64,000 nucleotides of DNA, taken from Opisthorchis felineus (taxonomy: Eukaryota > Platyhelminthes > Trematoda > Opisthorchiida > Opisthorchiidae). Each line of letters begins with the position of its first letter. Position 1 is the stretch's first letter. Positions 12,501-25,600 of the stretch are shown piece by piece. The stretch spans positions 135,121 through 199,120 of the forward strand of contig SJOL01004031.1 in NCBI GenBank assembly GCA_004794785.1. Direction: 5' to 3'. Position numbers and translations under genes: made by a program. The notes below the pieces were generated by a model. That model searched no databases, was not told where the DNA came from, and was given only the letters and a program-made list of their open reading frames with translations.

Positions 12501-15500
12501 GTTTCATCTTGCGCAGTACAATCACCTCCAATCATGCCCAACATTTCCGGTCCAACGCTTGTACTATGGTCTTGAACTAATCGTTTCGTTCTATACACAA
12601 GTGACTCAAAAGGTAGATGAAATATCAGGAACTGTGTCTTCTCGCTGTTTTGGCCGAACGGATTAGGGGGACTTGGGGCTTTATTATTCTCAAAAACAGT
12701 TATATTCCTACGAGTTAGTGGGATTTTTTGCAAAGCTCATAATCCAAGACGCTTGATAGTTTAAACGGAACAAGAACATATAGTACCGTTTCGTGCATAC
12801 CATAAGGGTTTTACTAGTTGTGTACAGTTCCCGGTCCATGATGTCAACTGTGCGTGGGTAAGAAGGAATCACTTACGCGTATACACTCATTTGCATAAAA
12901 ATTCAAATTTAACAGGAGACTCAACTAAATCCCAACTGAATCTCTCGTTTATGATATTTTTCAACCGAATGTGCTGCACAAAGGCTCCCTAGTGTTTCAG
13001 CTGGTGCAATATTCATATCATAAACGAGGGATTAGGCTGGATTCAGTTGGGTCTCCCGTCAGAACCAAATTTGTATGCAAATTAGGGAGGGTAGTTGGCG
13101 AATTCCGTCGAATTTGGGTTCAAGTTCAACATAAGGTTGGCAGAAACTTAAAGACTGGGCCTACCTGATGAGCCTCAAGAAGAGCGAAACCGATTGTGGG
13201 CTGTCGAAGAGTTTTCGGCAACCTTTTGAGTAGTTTCCTTCAAGAAAGGAAATCATTTGTGTAACCCACAAGTAAATGAAGTCACCCAACAGCACTTTTG
13301 TAGGAAATCATGCATAAGTGGCACCCTTTAGTTTGCCAGTTTACAGGAAGGATACGTGAAGCATTGTTGATCCGAACAGTACGGAAAGCAGCTCATATGA
13401 TTACCTTAAGTTGGAGCAGAACTATCTACATATAGGTTCGTCCTCTCGTCAGTTGGGCGTCTGCATCCATCTCTAAGAGAAGCCTAAAAAGAATATTGAA
13501 CTTGAGATCCCAAGCATGCTGCTGTGTATCCAGACGGTGAATTCAAGTTCTAAATTGGCCTAATTCTTGTACAGAGTTCTCCAATAACATTCAGGGATGC
13601 GACAAGGACATTCGCTTTTCGGTCGATCCGAATGTCCCCCAGCTGAGCTGATGAGCTTTCCCGTCTTGACCTTTGTGTAAGACCTTTGTAAGACGGATAA
13701 TTTGGGTTTAGACTTAGTGTGGAAAATGATGAAGTCAGGATTTAATGGACGGTAGATGTGGTGCCATTATGAATAGTACGTACCACGTTTCGTAGAATCG
13801 TCTTCAACTAAGTTTGCAAGGTTACCAGCATAAGCTTTTAGGTTTCCACGTGTCAAAAAGGTAAATCTTACAACTCAGTCAGGCATCAAATTACCAGCCC
13901 AGTTTTTCTGGCACTTAATACAGAAGACATTCTCTTCAGGATAGAACATACCCAAAAAGGAACTACTTCGGCTAACCTTTTAGGCCTGTTTCAACGGATA
14001 ACTCTCCCTCAGAATAGTCACTCATAAACTCACACTCTCAAATTGTCCTACAGGGCGTGGTGCTTCGTTCAAACCCTTTTAGCTTTATTAGTCTCAATCT
14101 GAGCAATAGCGTTTCCGTTATTTGTATTCAATCTGATTTTACGCATGTTCAAGCTGAATTGACTACACTGTGCGCTGAATGAGACAGTTTCATCATCACG
14201 ATGCCGTTCCCAAGTGGCCCCCAAGATATAGGCTCAAAAATCCACCTGACCAGTGTTCATATCAGTGGTCTATTCGTCGAACCGTGGCTGCAGCCCACTC
14301 GCCACAGTCGAGCCCTCGTGTGACAGGCCCCGTTTTACATAGACCTATACGGTGGTTCGCTATACTGCAAGCCTAGCCCACAGGTGTGTCACCGATAGTA
14401 GGCCTGACAGGTGCGTTGGATCCGAGGTCATCTGTACGTGCACACAGCCTATGATGGGGACTTTGACCACTCATCTGATAGCTTGGATACCCCGACAGGC
14501 CTCAGGACTCGGCGGATCGACTTATCGTCACGTGTTATCAGCAGGTGAGGAATTCCAAAGTGCACTGGCGGGTGCCTTCAGTGATGGAAACATAAACACG
14601 ACGGTGCGTCGGATATCAGGAAGTTTTCCAATTCTTCCCAGCTTTAAAAAAGATGTTAATGGAAAGCATAGTTCGTTAGACGCACTCAAACTGCTCATCG
14701 GTGAGAATACTTTGCGCAGTGTTGCAGCATAATATTATTGATACATTGCAACTACAACTAGACGAATTAACGGCATTTATCGGCCTCGGATAAGCATGTC
14801 GGCCTTACAGAAAGCTTCACTCTGATCACTTTTTGCGTAGTGACGATTCTGGTGAAACCCCGCAGAGTGATGCCAAAAAACATTTCCTCGTCAAGTAACA
14901 TTTTTGGTTTGATGATACGAATACACATTTGGCTCGTAAATCAGTGAGATCCATTTGTGCGGTATTCGAAATTTTCACGGATGACTATCGAGCGGTCTAT
15001 TCACTTGACTTTCGTAAGGCTATCGACCAGCAAATCATGCCCTTGAAGTCTCGCTGTCGCTTCATCACCCTCATGTCGAATAAACCGGGTGGACTTGGCA
15101 TATACAGATTGTGAACTTCCACAGTAATCTCATTATATTCGATACATCAACGGTCATTCGAATTTCTGTCACTTTCGATCACACACAAGCCGGTTCTAAC
15201 GCGATAGTCAACTGGGTTATCTGTAAAAGTCATGTTTCAACCGCTCACTTTTACCGGCACCGTCTGGTCTGCTTTCAGTGCTTCAAAACAGTCTTGGCAT
15301 TTTTAGCGTGATAGAAGCAGGGGGCCCATGGAATCGGCCAATTCGCATTCAATTTGCGCACTGCTGTGTTGCGAGAAACTTAATGAAGCAACAATGTCCA
15401 TAATGAATACGGCCAATTTATGATTGTTTTCATTTCTATAACTTTTTGTTCCTGACGCCCTAAACTTTGATTTGAATAGCACATAGAAGATAATAATAGC

Positions 15501-16610
15501 GTTAAGGAATGATGGTGTTTTGTGGTGCTTTTTCTCTCAACATCTCATACGGTACACTCAAAAAATCTTATTTTACTTTTGGGTCATGTGTTCGAGCCCG
15601 GGTTTCATTCAGTAGTTCCAGGAATTCGACCGGAATATGCACATATTCCGTCTGAGCTCTGCCAATGCTCTCATAACTAATCTGGAAATATTGCTGCGTT
15701 CAGGAGCTATGCTTAGTTGGGTTTAAATGACTGGATAGAAATAGTTAGTTTACGTTTTCCAGGAGTTGTGATGTTCACTAGTCAGGCATTCACTTTCTGA
15801 TTTGTAATTCTGTTTGATCCTTCGTGATTTTGCACCGCGTCGCTGATGAGCTCCAGGTGACAGCGCTTTGTCATAACTACCAGTATTTGCTTCCAAAGCG
15901 AACACCCCAAAACAGGCCAAAGATTCCCGCAAGTCTATTCCGTATAAATACGCCTCAAGGAACGAAACAATAGAACTTTTCTCAATGTGTTCTTTACCGA
16001 AGCTCCCACTGAATACTGCTGAAAGATAAGTACCCGCAAACATTCAGAAAGATCTTCACATTTAAATGCTAATTTTTCATTCCACCTTATTCCATAAGAT
16101 AGGAAAAATACTGCAGTCATGGAACTCAATCGCCGTGTGTATGGTGAATAGTAATGGATTGGAGTTTTGACCACTTAAAATACTTTTTTGTCCCCCAAAA
16201 CAAATCACATCGAACTCCACTGAGCAGTCACTAAGTTGCCAATTTGCGACTGACTGGTTTCACGCACTGTGCTGAAGTCAGCCAGATGAGATGTGAGTGA
16301 AAAGCTTCTCAAATCCACTTTCCCGTTTGCGCTTTTTAGTCATGGGCCACAAAACCAGATCTGGTCACTTCCCTTCGTCCTATTTAACGGATGATTTGAG
16401 TTGGTAGGAGTTTACAAGAAGTCACAAGTATCGCAGAAACTTAAGTGAATTGTATCACCGGAATACTAACAAGCTTGCCACAGGTCAGACTAGTGAATGT
16501 CTTACTTTCTGTATTTGAGTGGTAATCCATATCTCGTTGGCATTTCACCATCTATTCACAAGTGTTATTTACCAGCCATGTTACTCATAAACATTTGGGA
16601 AAAGCATGTG

Positions 16611-16689
<79 letters not shown>

Positions 16690-19600
16690 GCTCATCAGCA
16701 GCGCATATCCTTGGCCGCGCCAAAGTTCCAACTCCGGGCTTCTGACATGTGAGGTGAGCGTTGCACCTCTACTCCACCAGTACATGCCGGATGCACTTGA
16801 ATCATCACGTCTGAACAGGCGATGGTGAGCAATCTTATTGGTTTACCCGACGGTTCGAACGACGACCCAGTAGACATCCCTGTTGTGTCGATCGACTGAC
16901 CCGCCTGTCAGGAACTCCAGTCAGGTAGCGCCATGGGCGCGTGAAACTTAATGACAAATCGTTCGATTACTTGTAGGTGGTTGTGGGATCTGCACAATTC
17001 GGATTCACATTATTCTTGTTTGAACAGTCATTCTCTTACCCTAGCGCAATTATTCTCGTGAGTCCACACTAAAAGAAGGATGAACTGCACCCGATTTTCA
17101 CCCTAAATTTAGCTCATCAGCAGTGCATGTATTCACATAACTGAGTGGCTTTGTGTGGGTGGCGACAAGTAGGATTAAAACATTAGCCGGATAAATCTCG
17201 GATGTGAAACACAAATGGTGGACGTGTATTATGCGCCTCTCGAATGGAAGAACAAAACACCGGCAAGATGACGTTTTGTTGCTGACTTGTGAGAGTAATG
17301 CGTTTTGGTACGCCTCTGCAACACCTGCCAACCGGATGAACACAGGGGATTATTCGTGTCCCATTAGGATACCTAGAAGAGAGAGGTGACTGGCAAAGAG
17401 TATTTATTGTTTGCCGTGGATGATAAATTGTTAGTTGTCATTGAACTATTCATATCCTAGTCTGAAAAGTTCGATTTGCCCGATGAAGGCCGATGGATGT
17501 TGCTCGCCTTTTTAAGAAACAGTCGACCCTTACACGAAAGTGGACAAAATGTATCCATCATAATTGTCGAGTCAAGTCAAGTAACTCGTGATGGCGGTTT
17601 TTCAGCATAAAACAGCATCACATGTAAATGACTAAAAAATGGTACACGCCGAAAAATCCACCTGAAATACCCATCAACAAACACTTTAGTTAAGCTGGCG
17701 TGACGTGAGATTAGTACTCGGAGCAGTCAGATTAACCAGAACACTACTTATGTAAAGGATCATAAAAGCTCACTAGATGAAAAGTGCGACGAGCAAAGTT
17801 TGGTACTTGGTGCATGAGGCAGAGCAAATTTACTGAGAGACTGATAAAGGGATTGAATCGGAAAGAATTCGGTGAGTATGAAATTGGAACAAGCATCAAA
17901 ATGCTTCCTCATCACAATGTCAGCCGGGATATTTTTCGAAATCCCACTGCACTCACAAAGGTAGTTTAGCGAGCTGACAATAAAGCAGTAATACTCCACA
18001 AGGAGTCCCGAGAAGGAGGCCCAACCAGGGAGAATACAAACTTATGAACAATACTAAGGAGGGGAAAGAGAGCGTTCTCAGTGACACAGCATAAAAAGTC
18101 AGACGTCGAAATCTACTAAAGACTACTTGGATATGGGGAGACGAAGTAAAAGTATCTGATAGGATCACACCAAGATATTTTACGGTAGAAAGTCTTAGGA
18201 AAGGGTTAGGGAAACCGTAAGGGGTTGGTAGCTACTGATTAAGCCAGCATCAGTTTGGCCGCAGATGCAGGAAAAGATGGGGTGATGGTGTTTGGGGGAA
18301 CCGAAGATAGAAGTGCACTTAGCTGATCAACTAACAAATTTATTTAGTACAGGTTGAAGCTGCAGGTTTGCGATAGCTGCAGCTACTCATTGTGTCTATA
18401 GCGTACTTTGTTTGGATGAGAAAACCAGGGATAGACATGCGGTCTGTAAAATAGTATACACTAAGTCTGACCAGAATCAATTCGCCTCCTGCTTCAGTGC
18501 AGTTGGTGAACAACAGACGTACAACATTAGGTTTTGCATGCAGTACTGAAGTGACAGTGTGAACTAGGTATAAAACACCGTCTACCATGAAGCAGGACTA
18601 ACGGTTTGTGAAATTGTGCGAATATTGGTCCAACAATATACCTTGTACTTGATTCAGCATTAATCGGTCAAATAGCCTCAAAAAGCGGAGTTACCTAAAT
18701 TTGTTGCCCCATTTTCCTGTACCGGTATTATCTTAGCCAACTGCCAGCAGTCAGGAATTCACTCAGTGTAAAGGCGACCGATAAGTCAGCCACCAGATAC
18801 TGGTTCGTCCAGGATGTCTGCGCGTCCTCTGAGCAGCAAGAGCGACAGATGATCGCTGACACAAAACTCGCCCGACTTAATGTGTTTGATGTTCTTATCC
18901 ACTTCTTCTAAGGGTATACTACTATCACTGACAGTGAACTTTCCGTTGCTTGTGAATGCAGTGAACAGGTTTGACGGGCGTACAAATTCCCAGTTGGATG
19001 TACCGAGGTCGAGGCTAAGGGGATACGGCTTTGATCGTTGGTGACCAAGTTACTTCAAAGCTTGTACATTCTACGGCAGGTTTATTGGCAAAAACCGCGT
19101 TGGCATGTAGGTATTGAAGCAGCTGACATTCAGTCTGACAGCTCGCCTGAGCCCTCTGATTTCTGCACGACTTTTTTCGCAACTGTTCAGACAGTAGCTT
19201 TCCAGCACAGTTGTTTCCCAGATAATACCACATCACAAGAAATTCCCCCACAAAATACACCTCATTTTCATGAAAGACTTGAAGCGTTAATTAAATTCTG
19301 GGATCTTGGAACGATAAGCTCTGAATGAGAATCACGAATGACATTTTGGGAACTGTTTTGACCAAAACTTCTCACCTATATCAAGCTCAGCCAATAGATC
19401 CTGAGCACTGTAACTCAAACGCACGTGCCATCTTCCGAAAACTCACCATTTGCTTCTCCATCTGCAGTGTTGCTACTTCAGAAGCCCGTTGATTCAACTG
19501 TGCCTGAAGTTGACTAATTTCTGCCTCGTGTTTGAAACGATTGGTTCGCAGTTCACTCAATTCCTCGCGGAATTCCAGCAGTTGTGTCGCCTTTTCATCC

Positions 19601-22600
19601 AAATCTCGCTGAGTTGCTTCCAGTCGGCCTCTAAGGTCTGCAGTCAGACGCTTCTGTGCGTTCAGTTCATCAGTTGATTCTGGAGCTGCACTCCGTTGTG
19701 AAAGGTCTTGTAACCTAAAAAAAAGGAATTTTCAAATGATGACAGTTATTGTCTGGAAATCGATAGTCTCCTGAATATTTCACCCGCCTATTCTAAGAAA
19801 GAAGCCTTTCGGTCTTAACTGTGGGTCAATTGTCTGAATGTCGACCTTGTTTTTGCGTGACCTCAAATGTTAACAGGAATTCTTCTTAATGTCATTCGAT
19901 CGATTCCAAATCTGTACCCAGAGTTCAAGGTGTAGTACTGAAAACTTTCTTGATTAAAAATTCAGTTGTCGTCCTAGGGAGACATTCCAAAATAAACAAT
20001 CACAATTCTAAGTCCCAAGAAGTAAACAATTAAATAAAAAACAATCCTGTTGGTTGATCAGGTGTCCGTTGGTCTGTTCGCCGAGCTTGGCAATTAACCT
20101 GCAAATATTTCGTCACCAATCGAAGTGACATCATTAGTGCGCGTGGGTCTGCAGCAGTAACGACCTTCGGCCCATTGCTGCCATGTGACCAGAAGGAAGC
20201 ACGAGGGCTGAGATGCTGCCAAATTGCCCAAGCAGTCGAGCAGTCGAGATGTGGGGATCACGTTCGAACCACGGACCTTCCGACCAGCTATCTCGAGTTC
20301 GTCTTAGATGTTGTACCGCAAGGAAAGCAAAGCTCTCTTCCATTACGCCTCGAAACCTTTGAGTTTCACAGAGTTGTACTTGTGGAATCACTTCCCCGTA
20401 TGGATTAGTCGTTGTCTTTCTAGTATTACATAAATCATTGAGAGTGTAATCGCGTCACATTTGGCCGAAACCGCAGACAAGGAATATGCCTCCCAGTTCC
20501 CTACACTGGGTGCCTCTGAACCTGTCACGAACAATGCGATTCAGAGTGCTATCGATCCAACAGGCAATGGGAATTTGACTGTGTAACCCAGAGTTCTGAG
20601 TTAAAAAGGAACTTGAGTGAGTTGGAAGTTGTGTTGGTCTACTAGTTATTCTGTTCTTCTGACTTGGACTGTGACGTCATCCACTTTAATCCGTGACTCA
20701 TTAACCTGTGTACCCTTTCCCTCTCCTTTTTTCATTCTTTGTACCTGTGAATGTACCTAGTCATGCAGGTGATTCATGTCTAGCCCCATATAAATTTTGA
20801 CGCATTAATCAATTACAGAAAACAATAACAAAGGTAGCTATCTTTGTTATTTTAGTAAGAGAATGATCTGGAACATGATTAGCGCTCACCTTTTGCATTC
20901 GAAAACATGATAGCTACATGTGACCTGGCTTTGCCGATTTGTTCCACAATACCATTCAAGTAGGGCGATATATTGTCCACTAACAAGGGTTTCCGAGTGA
21001 ATCTGTCGAATGGTTGTACACCACTGACTCGTTAGTGGATATAAACACACAGTCTAGTGTCGACAAAGGCGACCTGAAACACATGGACACTGCGGGCAGC
21101 TTTGGTCGGGTTTCGGTTCTAGCACAACTAGCACCGAAAACCCCACCGGAAACGATGTTCGATTTTTGCAGGATATTTTTTTTAAACAAAAGCATACCTA
21201 GGGACTCCGAAAAGAGTAGTTCGTTTGGAATGGCTTGGGAGGTGAAATTTCCTGGGAAATAAAATTACTGATGAGTATTTAGAGATGTACTCATAACCGA
21301 GACTGTTGCGATCCAGCTAACAAAAACGGACTATGCTTCAGGTGGATTCGATGGCGGTTAGCGTACTGTTTCTATGAGTAGCAGCTGGGGAAAATTTGGA
21401 TTTTTCATACAACATTTTTATTTTTTCATGTATATTGGAGTTAAAAACACGATCCAAAAGAATTTGTGCATTCCGAGCATCCGCAGCATCACCGGCTTAT
21501 CGAACTGGTATCACTAATGAGTCAGAATTGAGAGAATATGAAGAATAACCCGAAATCAATAAGCATGTGGCACAAGAAAAATATTGTACGCTGCATATTT
21601 CAATAAAGAGCAAAATACATGCTGAGAAGCGCCACCTTTCTATCTGTTTTTCCTTGTCCTTCAATGATTCTTCCAATCCAATTCTGGTGAAGTCAGTCCC
21701 GAGACGCTCGGTGCTGATTCGTGATAATCGAGCTTTTGACGCGGCAAGCTGCGTATCCTTGTCATTCAGTAGGTCTTCCAAGTTTTCAACCTATCAAGAG
21801 GATGAGAATTATTGTAACTATTGTGAAGATAATTTTTTACTAGCTACAGAAAGAAAGCAGTTTCTCTAGCAAAATAGTCCCTCGGTATCAGTGACATAGT
21901 AAGGAATTGATCACACAGTGTACATTGGTTTGAATATCAAACCTTAGGATGACTGTTCTTGGATAATGTACCCAAGACAGGGGTCACATCCTGATCAGGA
22001 TGAAGAGTGTCACCAACAACCGCAAGAATTCTAGTATGCTCATCTGAACCTCACTCGTGCGTGCTACTCCCGTCCCTACTCTAGTTTCCAACGTTGATAT
22101 TTTGATATGTCAATGGGATTCAACAACCTTGTATGTTTAATTAATGTACCGTATGTAATTGTATTAGCCCACGTGGAGAATTTACGAAAACAGTCCTGCA
22201 AATAGCAATCAGTTCATTCGATTCATTATAATTCTAGCTTTAGCTTCTACAATATACATCCATCGATCGCCTCACCATCAAGTTCCCCATGAAGATCGAT
22301 AACTAGATAGGATAAGCCATTCAAGTAATCAAGATTGATCAAGTTTATCAACAACTGAATGAAACAAAGTACACCTTGTCAGAGTATCAACTATTCTCTT
22401 GAGTCTACATCACCAACTTTGGTCCTGACGTTCAATCATTGTTTGTGTAGGAACGTCCACCCCGATGGTCTCAACATGATTCTCGTGAATTTATTTGGTT
22501 CCTTGCAAAATGTTGTGTTATTCTTTCACATCTGTGCATTCATCCATGGATGTTGCAATTAAATAGTGCCATTTATCTGCCGGTTGCAAACAGATCTACT

Positions 22601-25600
22601 CCTCAACGGTCCTAATCGGCCTGGTGGCATCATCAAAAGGGGGAAAGGAGAACTGTGGGGAGAGGAAATCTGCTGGCTCCATTGCGCACGATTACATGTC
22701 AAACCTTGAGTCGCCAGCTGTTCAGTCGTAGCAGGGTCACATGTCGTTGACATGCTTTGTTGAGTGGAATTAGGAATAAGAGCAGAGGTTGAGCAGTTAC
22801 GGTGTGCAAAGTGACCATGTGATGCCGTGCATGGACAAGAGCCATGAGAAATACGCTAGGCACTTCACAAACCCCAAGTTTGGTTTCGGTTACCAAGGTT
22901 TTTAAAGATAAGTTTGTCCGACTTCAAAGTTTATTTGTTCAATTAACAACGCATGATACTGGTAATAAAGCTGAACTATGCGTCAAAGAGACAAATGACC
23001 CTGTCCTCCTACATGTCTTGTGCATCAAAGCTACTGACTTCACTGTATAGGTCTCATTTCCTGCTATACCGGACGAACAGAGCCAGTTGACATCAGTGGA
23101 TTGATTACGCCATCACTTTCTAAGCGTGGCTCACATTCCCCCATTCTTTTTATCCTCGGTGAACGAATCTGTGACAACTGGAACCGCTGCAATTCGGTGC
23201 ACGGTTTTCTTGGCTGAGAGAAACCGAACTGAACATCAGCGGCCAAAAATGCGTGTGGTCGCAACAACTGCATTTTCTGTCCCAACTGAGTATCTGGCGT
23301 GATAAGATGCACGGGAGCATCCCATAAGAGGGTCGGAAACGGGTGTCGCCGTGGCTGCGATTGATTTCTTTGCCGCTTTTAATCATGACCTATTTAGATA
23401 TTTAGCAATATACCGGACTACAGAAAGCCAACAGATTTTCGAAGCCCTAGAAGCGGATACGAAATCATCCCTGGAGCAATTCAATTTATTTGAGAGGAAC
23501 ACATTGACAGAAGATAACAAGATGATTCTCCAGAGAACAATATTCGATTCTGGCAAAATTCATACGGTGTTCGAAATGGAAACATTTTAGCCATTTTTGT
23601 AGACAGTCTATAAACCGCGTTCTTTTGTCGCAGTGATTCGAGCTTACGGTATCCACATCACCTTAAAAACTCACACTTTCAAAGGTCCTATTGCAACACC
23701 GAGCTTTCCGTTTCAATTTGGAGATACTATTGGAATAGATCACATGAGCGCAATCGATCACACTCGATTTGCGACAAAAACCTGACGCTTCCGGTAATTG
23801 TCTGGATCGGTTTCGTGCTGCTATTCTGCAGTTCCTGTTGGTGAATCAGATGAATAGTTTGTACCCTGAACAAACCGAACTCAATAAGATGTTAGAACCA
23901 GCGTTCTCGGAGTATGTGGTAAGGTATTGAGGAAATTTATTGTTTCAGCCTTTGCGTTAAAATTTTCAGGAAACTGTCACGTGGGAACTCCTAATTTTTC
24001 GAAATTCTCGTAGTCCTGGACGGTCATCCAATGTCTGCTACGTCGTGACTGGGAAACGGTAGGCGGATGGGAAAAGTGTAAATCCAACCAACCGACCCGA
24101 CTGCCTCCATCTGATGTGTCTCGATCAGGGGGAAAACTGCAACAGATTGCTTTTCAGGATTAACTACACTCCGCTTCTATGCATAGTGGATTCTTTCTAC
24201 TCGAGTAGCAACGAATTACTTAGTTTGTGTTGCTGTGCTTACGCCCTTACGCCCTTCAAAAGAACTATGAAAACAATGCTGATTTCGTGACTATTTCAGC
24301 AACACCATACACTTCTAGCGCACGCACGTACAAATAGAATGAGAAGTCGTACCTTCATCTTTAAAATGAACCTTTTGGCAACTTTTTGTAACTTTTCTAC
24401 CAGCCACAAGTACTCGTCGTCAATCACATTGGCATTATGAACAATGTTCATTCGATAAGTTACAATAAAACTGTTCCTCTCTGCATTGACTGCTTGAAGT
24501 GATCGACGAGATATGGTCTATACACACTTGTTTCCTGCCATTAATAGTCTTTAGCTAAACGCAAACAATCGTGCTTCTGGGGAGTCCAAATAAGGAACAA
24601 AAAACCCCGTGTGGTCGGTCTTTTCGGGATACCACCACATCATTACATTCAGTGGTCTTCGCAACTTAGTTATATTCACAGAAAACAATTCTTCCAATAA
24701 ATTTTGGTCCCACGTTTTCATATATCATTTTTTACATATCCAGCGGTGTCTCCGAAGCATAGGCCTAGTCTGGTGGGAAAATCGGATTAGCAATGCTGAA
24801 GTAAGCCAGATGGTTTTAGGAAAAGAAATTCTCCAACGGTGGATTAGTTGCCCACACTTCACAGGTTACGCTGGCAAGGAAGTGCTGTTTGCATATCAGA
24901 GGACTACCTGCACCACAGAGCTCTTTTCTTCCAGCCCTGTGCCGAGACTTGTTTCACTCATGGGACAAAATCTTGACTGAAAATTACCAGATTTCCTCAC
25001 ACCACCATCCATTTATAAGTAGTTCAAATGAAGAATAATTTCGGGAGATCAGTGAAACTTCTATCTGAGAAGCCGTTACTCGAAGAGCCAGTCAACCTCT
25101 GATAACGTAATATGGTTTCCGTGATTGCAGGATGAGTGGCGCTGTATCACGTTAGTCACGATGGTGATCAGCCGCTGGTGGCTGAACGGCGAAGTCTTGA
25201 AACTATTAGCCTGGGGGTCACCGGTTCGAGACTCCCTGAAGTTTCGTGAGATGCGCATTGCTGAGGATTCTCAATACGCATGAAACAGCTGTACGGCATA
25301 CAGTGCTCTCACTTACACTACGAAATATCAACTGAAAATCACCAAATCTCCTCACACCATTATCAAACTGAATCCGGTTGACAACTGCCATCTTCGAGGA
25401 TGGAGACCTCGGGACTCAACTCAGTAATGATTGGTGACACTGGTAGACATGACTCAGTCGCGTGATCAGTGGCGCTCCTTTATCAGAACTATCACCTTCA
25501 ATACGTAGCTGCCCAGTTTTCCGAACTGATCATTCCATCGCTTTCGACGCTTGGTTGGATTTCCCATGCTGTCCCATTTTCCGGTGACCAAAACTATAGT

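Larger units (their letters stand above)
11466..19446 (-). other. ELKS/ERC intron 8
   Basis: 8.0 kb. Holds two inverted pairs of family B repeats (11733-13235), a piggyBac-type fossil (14905-15130), a (TC)n(TA)n microsatellite and an adjacent SINE-like unit (16613-16960). The rest is unassigned. Confidence 0.85.

Noticed and set aside
14352..14732. Plus-strand ORF of 126 codons upstream of the piggyBac fossil
   Set aside because: No diagnostic motif. Possibly the N-terminal part of the fossil, but this cannot be supported.
15835..15870. CTGATGAGCTCCAG near 15845 as a hammerhead core
   Set aside because: No GAAA strand at the expected distance, and the flanks do not pair.
16497..16745. Plus-strand ORF of 82 codons with alternating LS and IY residues
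   Set aside because: It is translation of the (TC)n(TA)n microsatellite.
17060..17130. Minus-strand CTGATGA...GAAAA arrangement resembling a third hammerhead
   Set aside because: Stem I pairs poorly and no proper stem III or cleavage triplet is found. The shared TAGCTCATCAGCAG motif with 16690 is too short to define a family.
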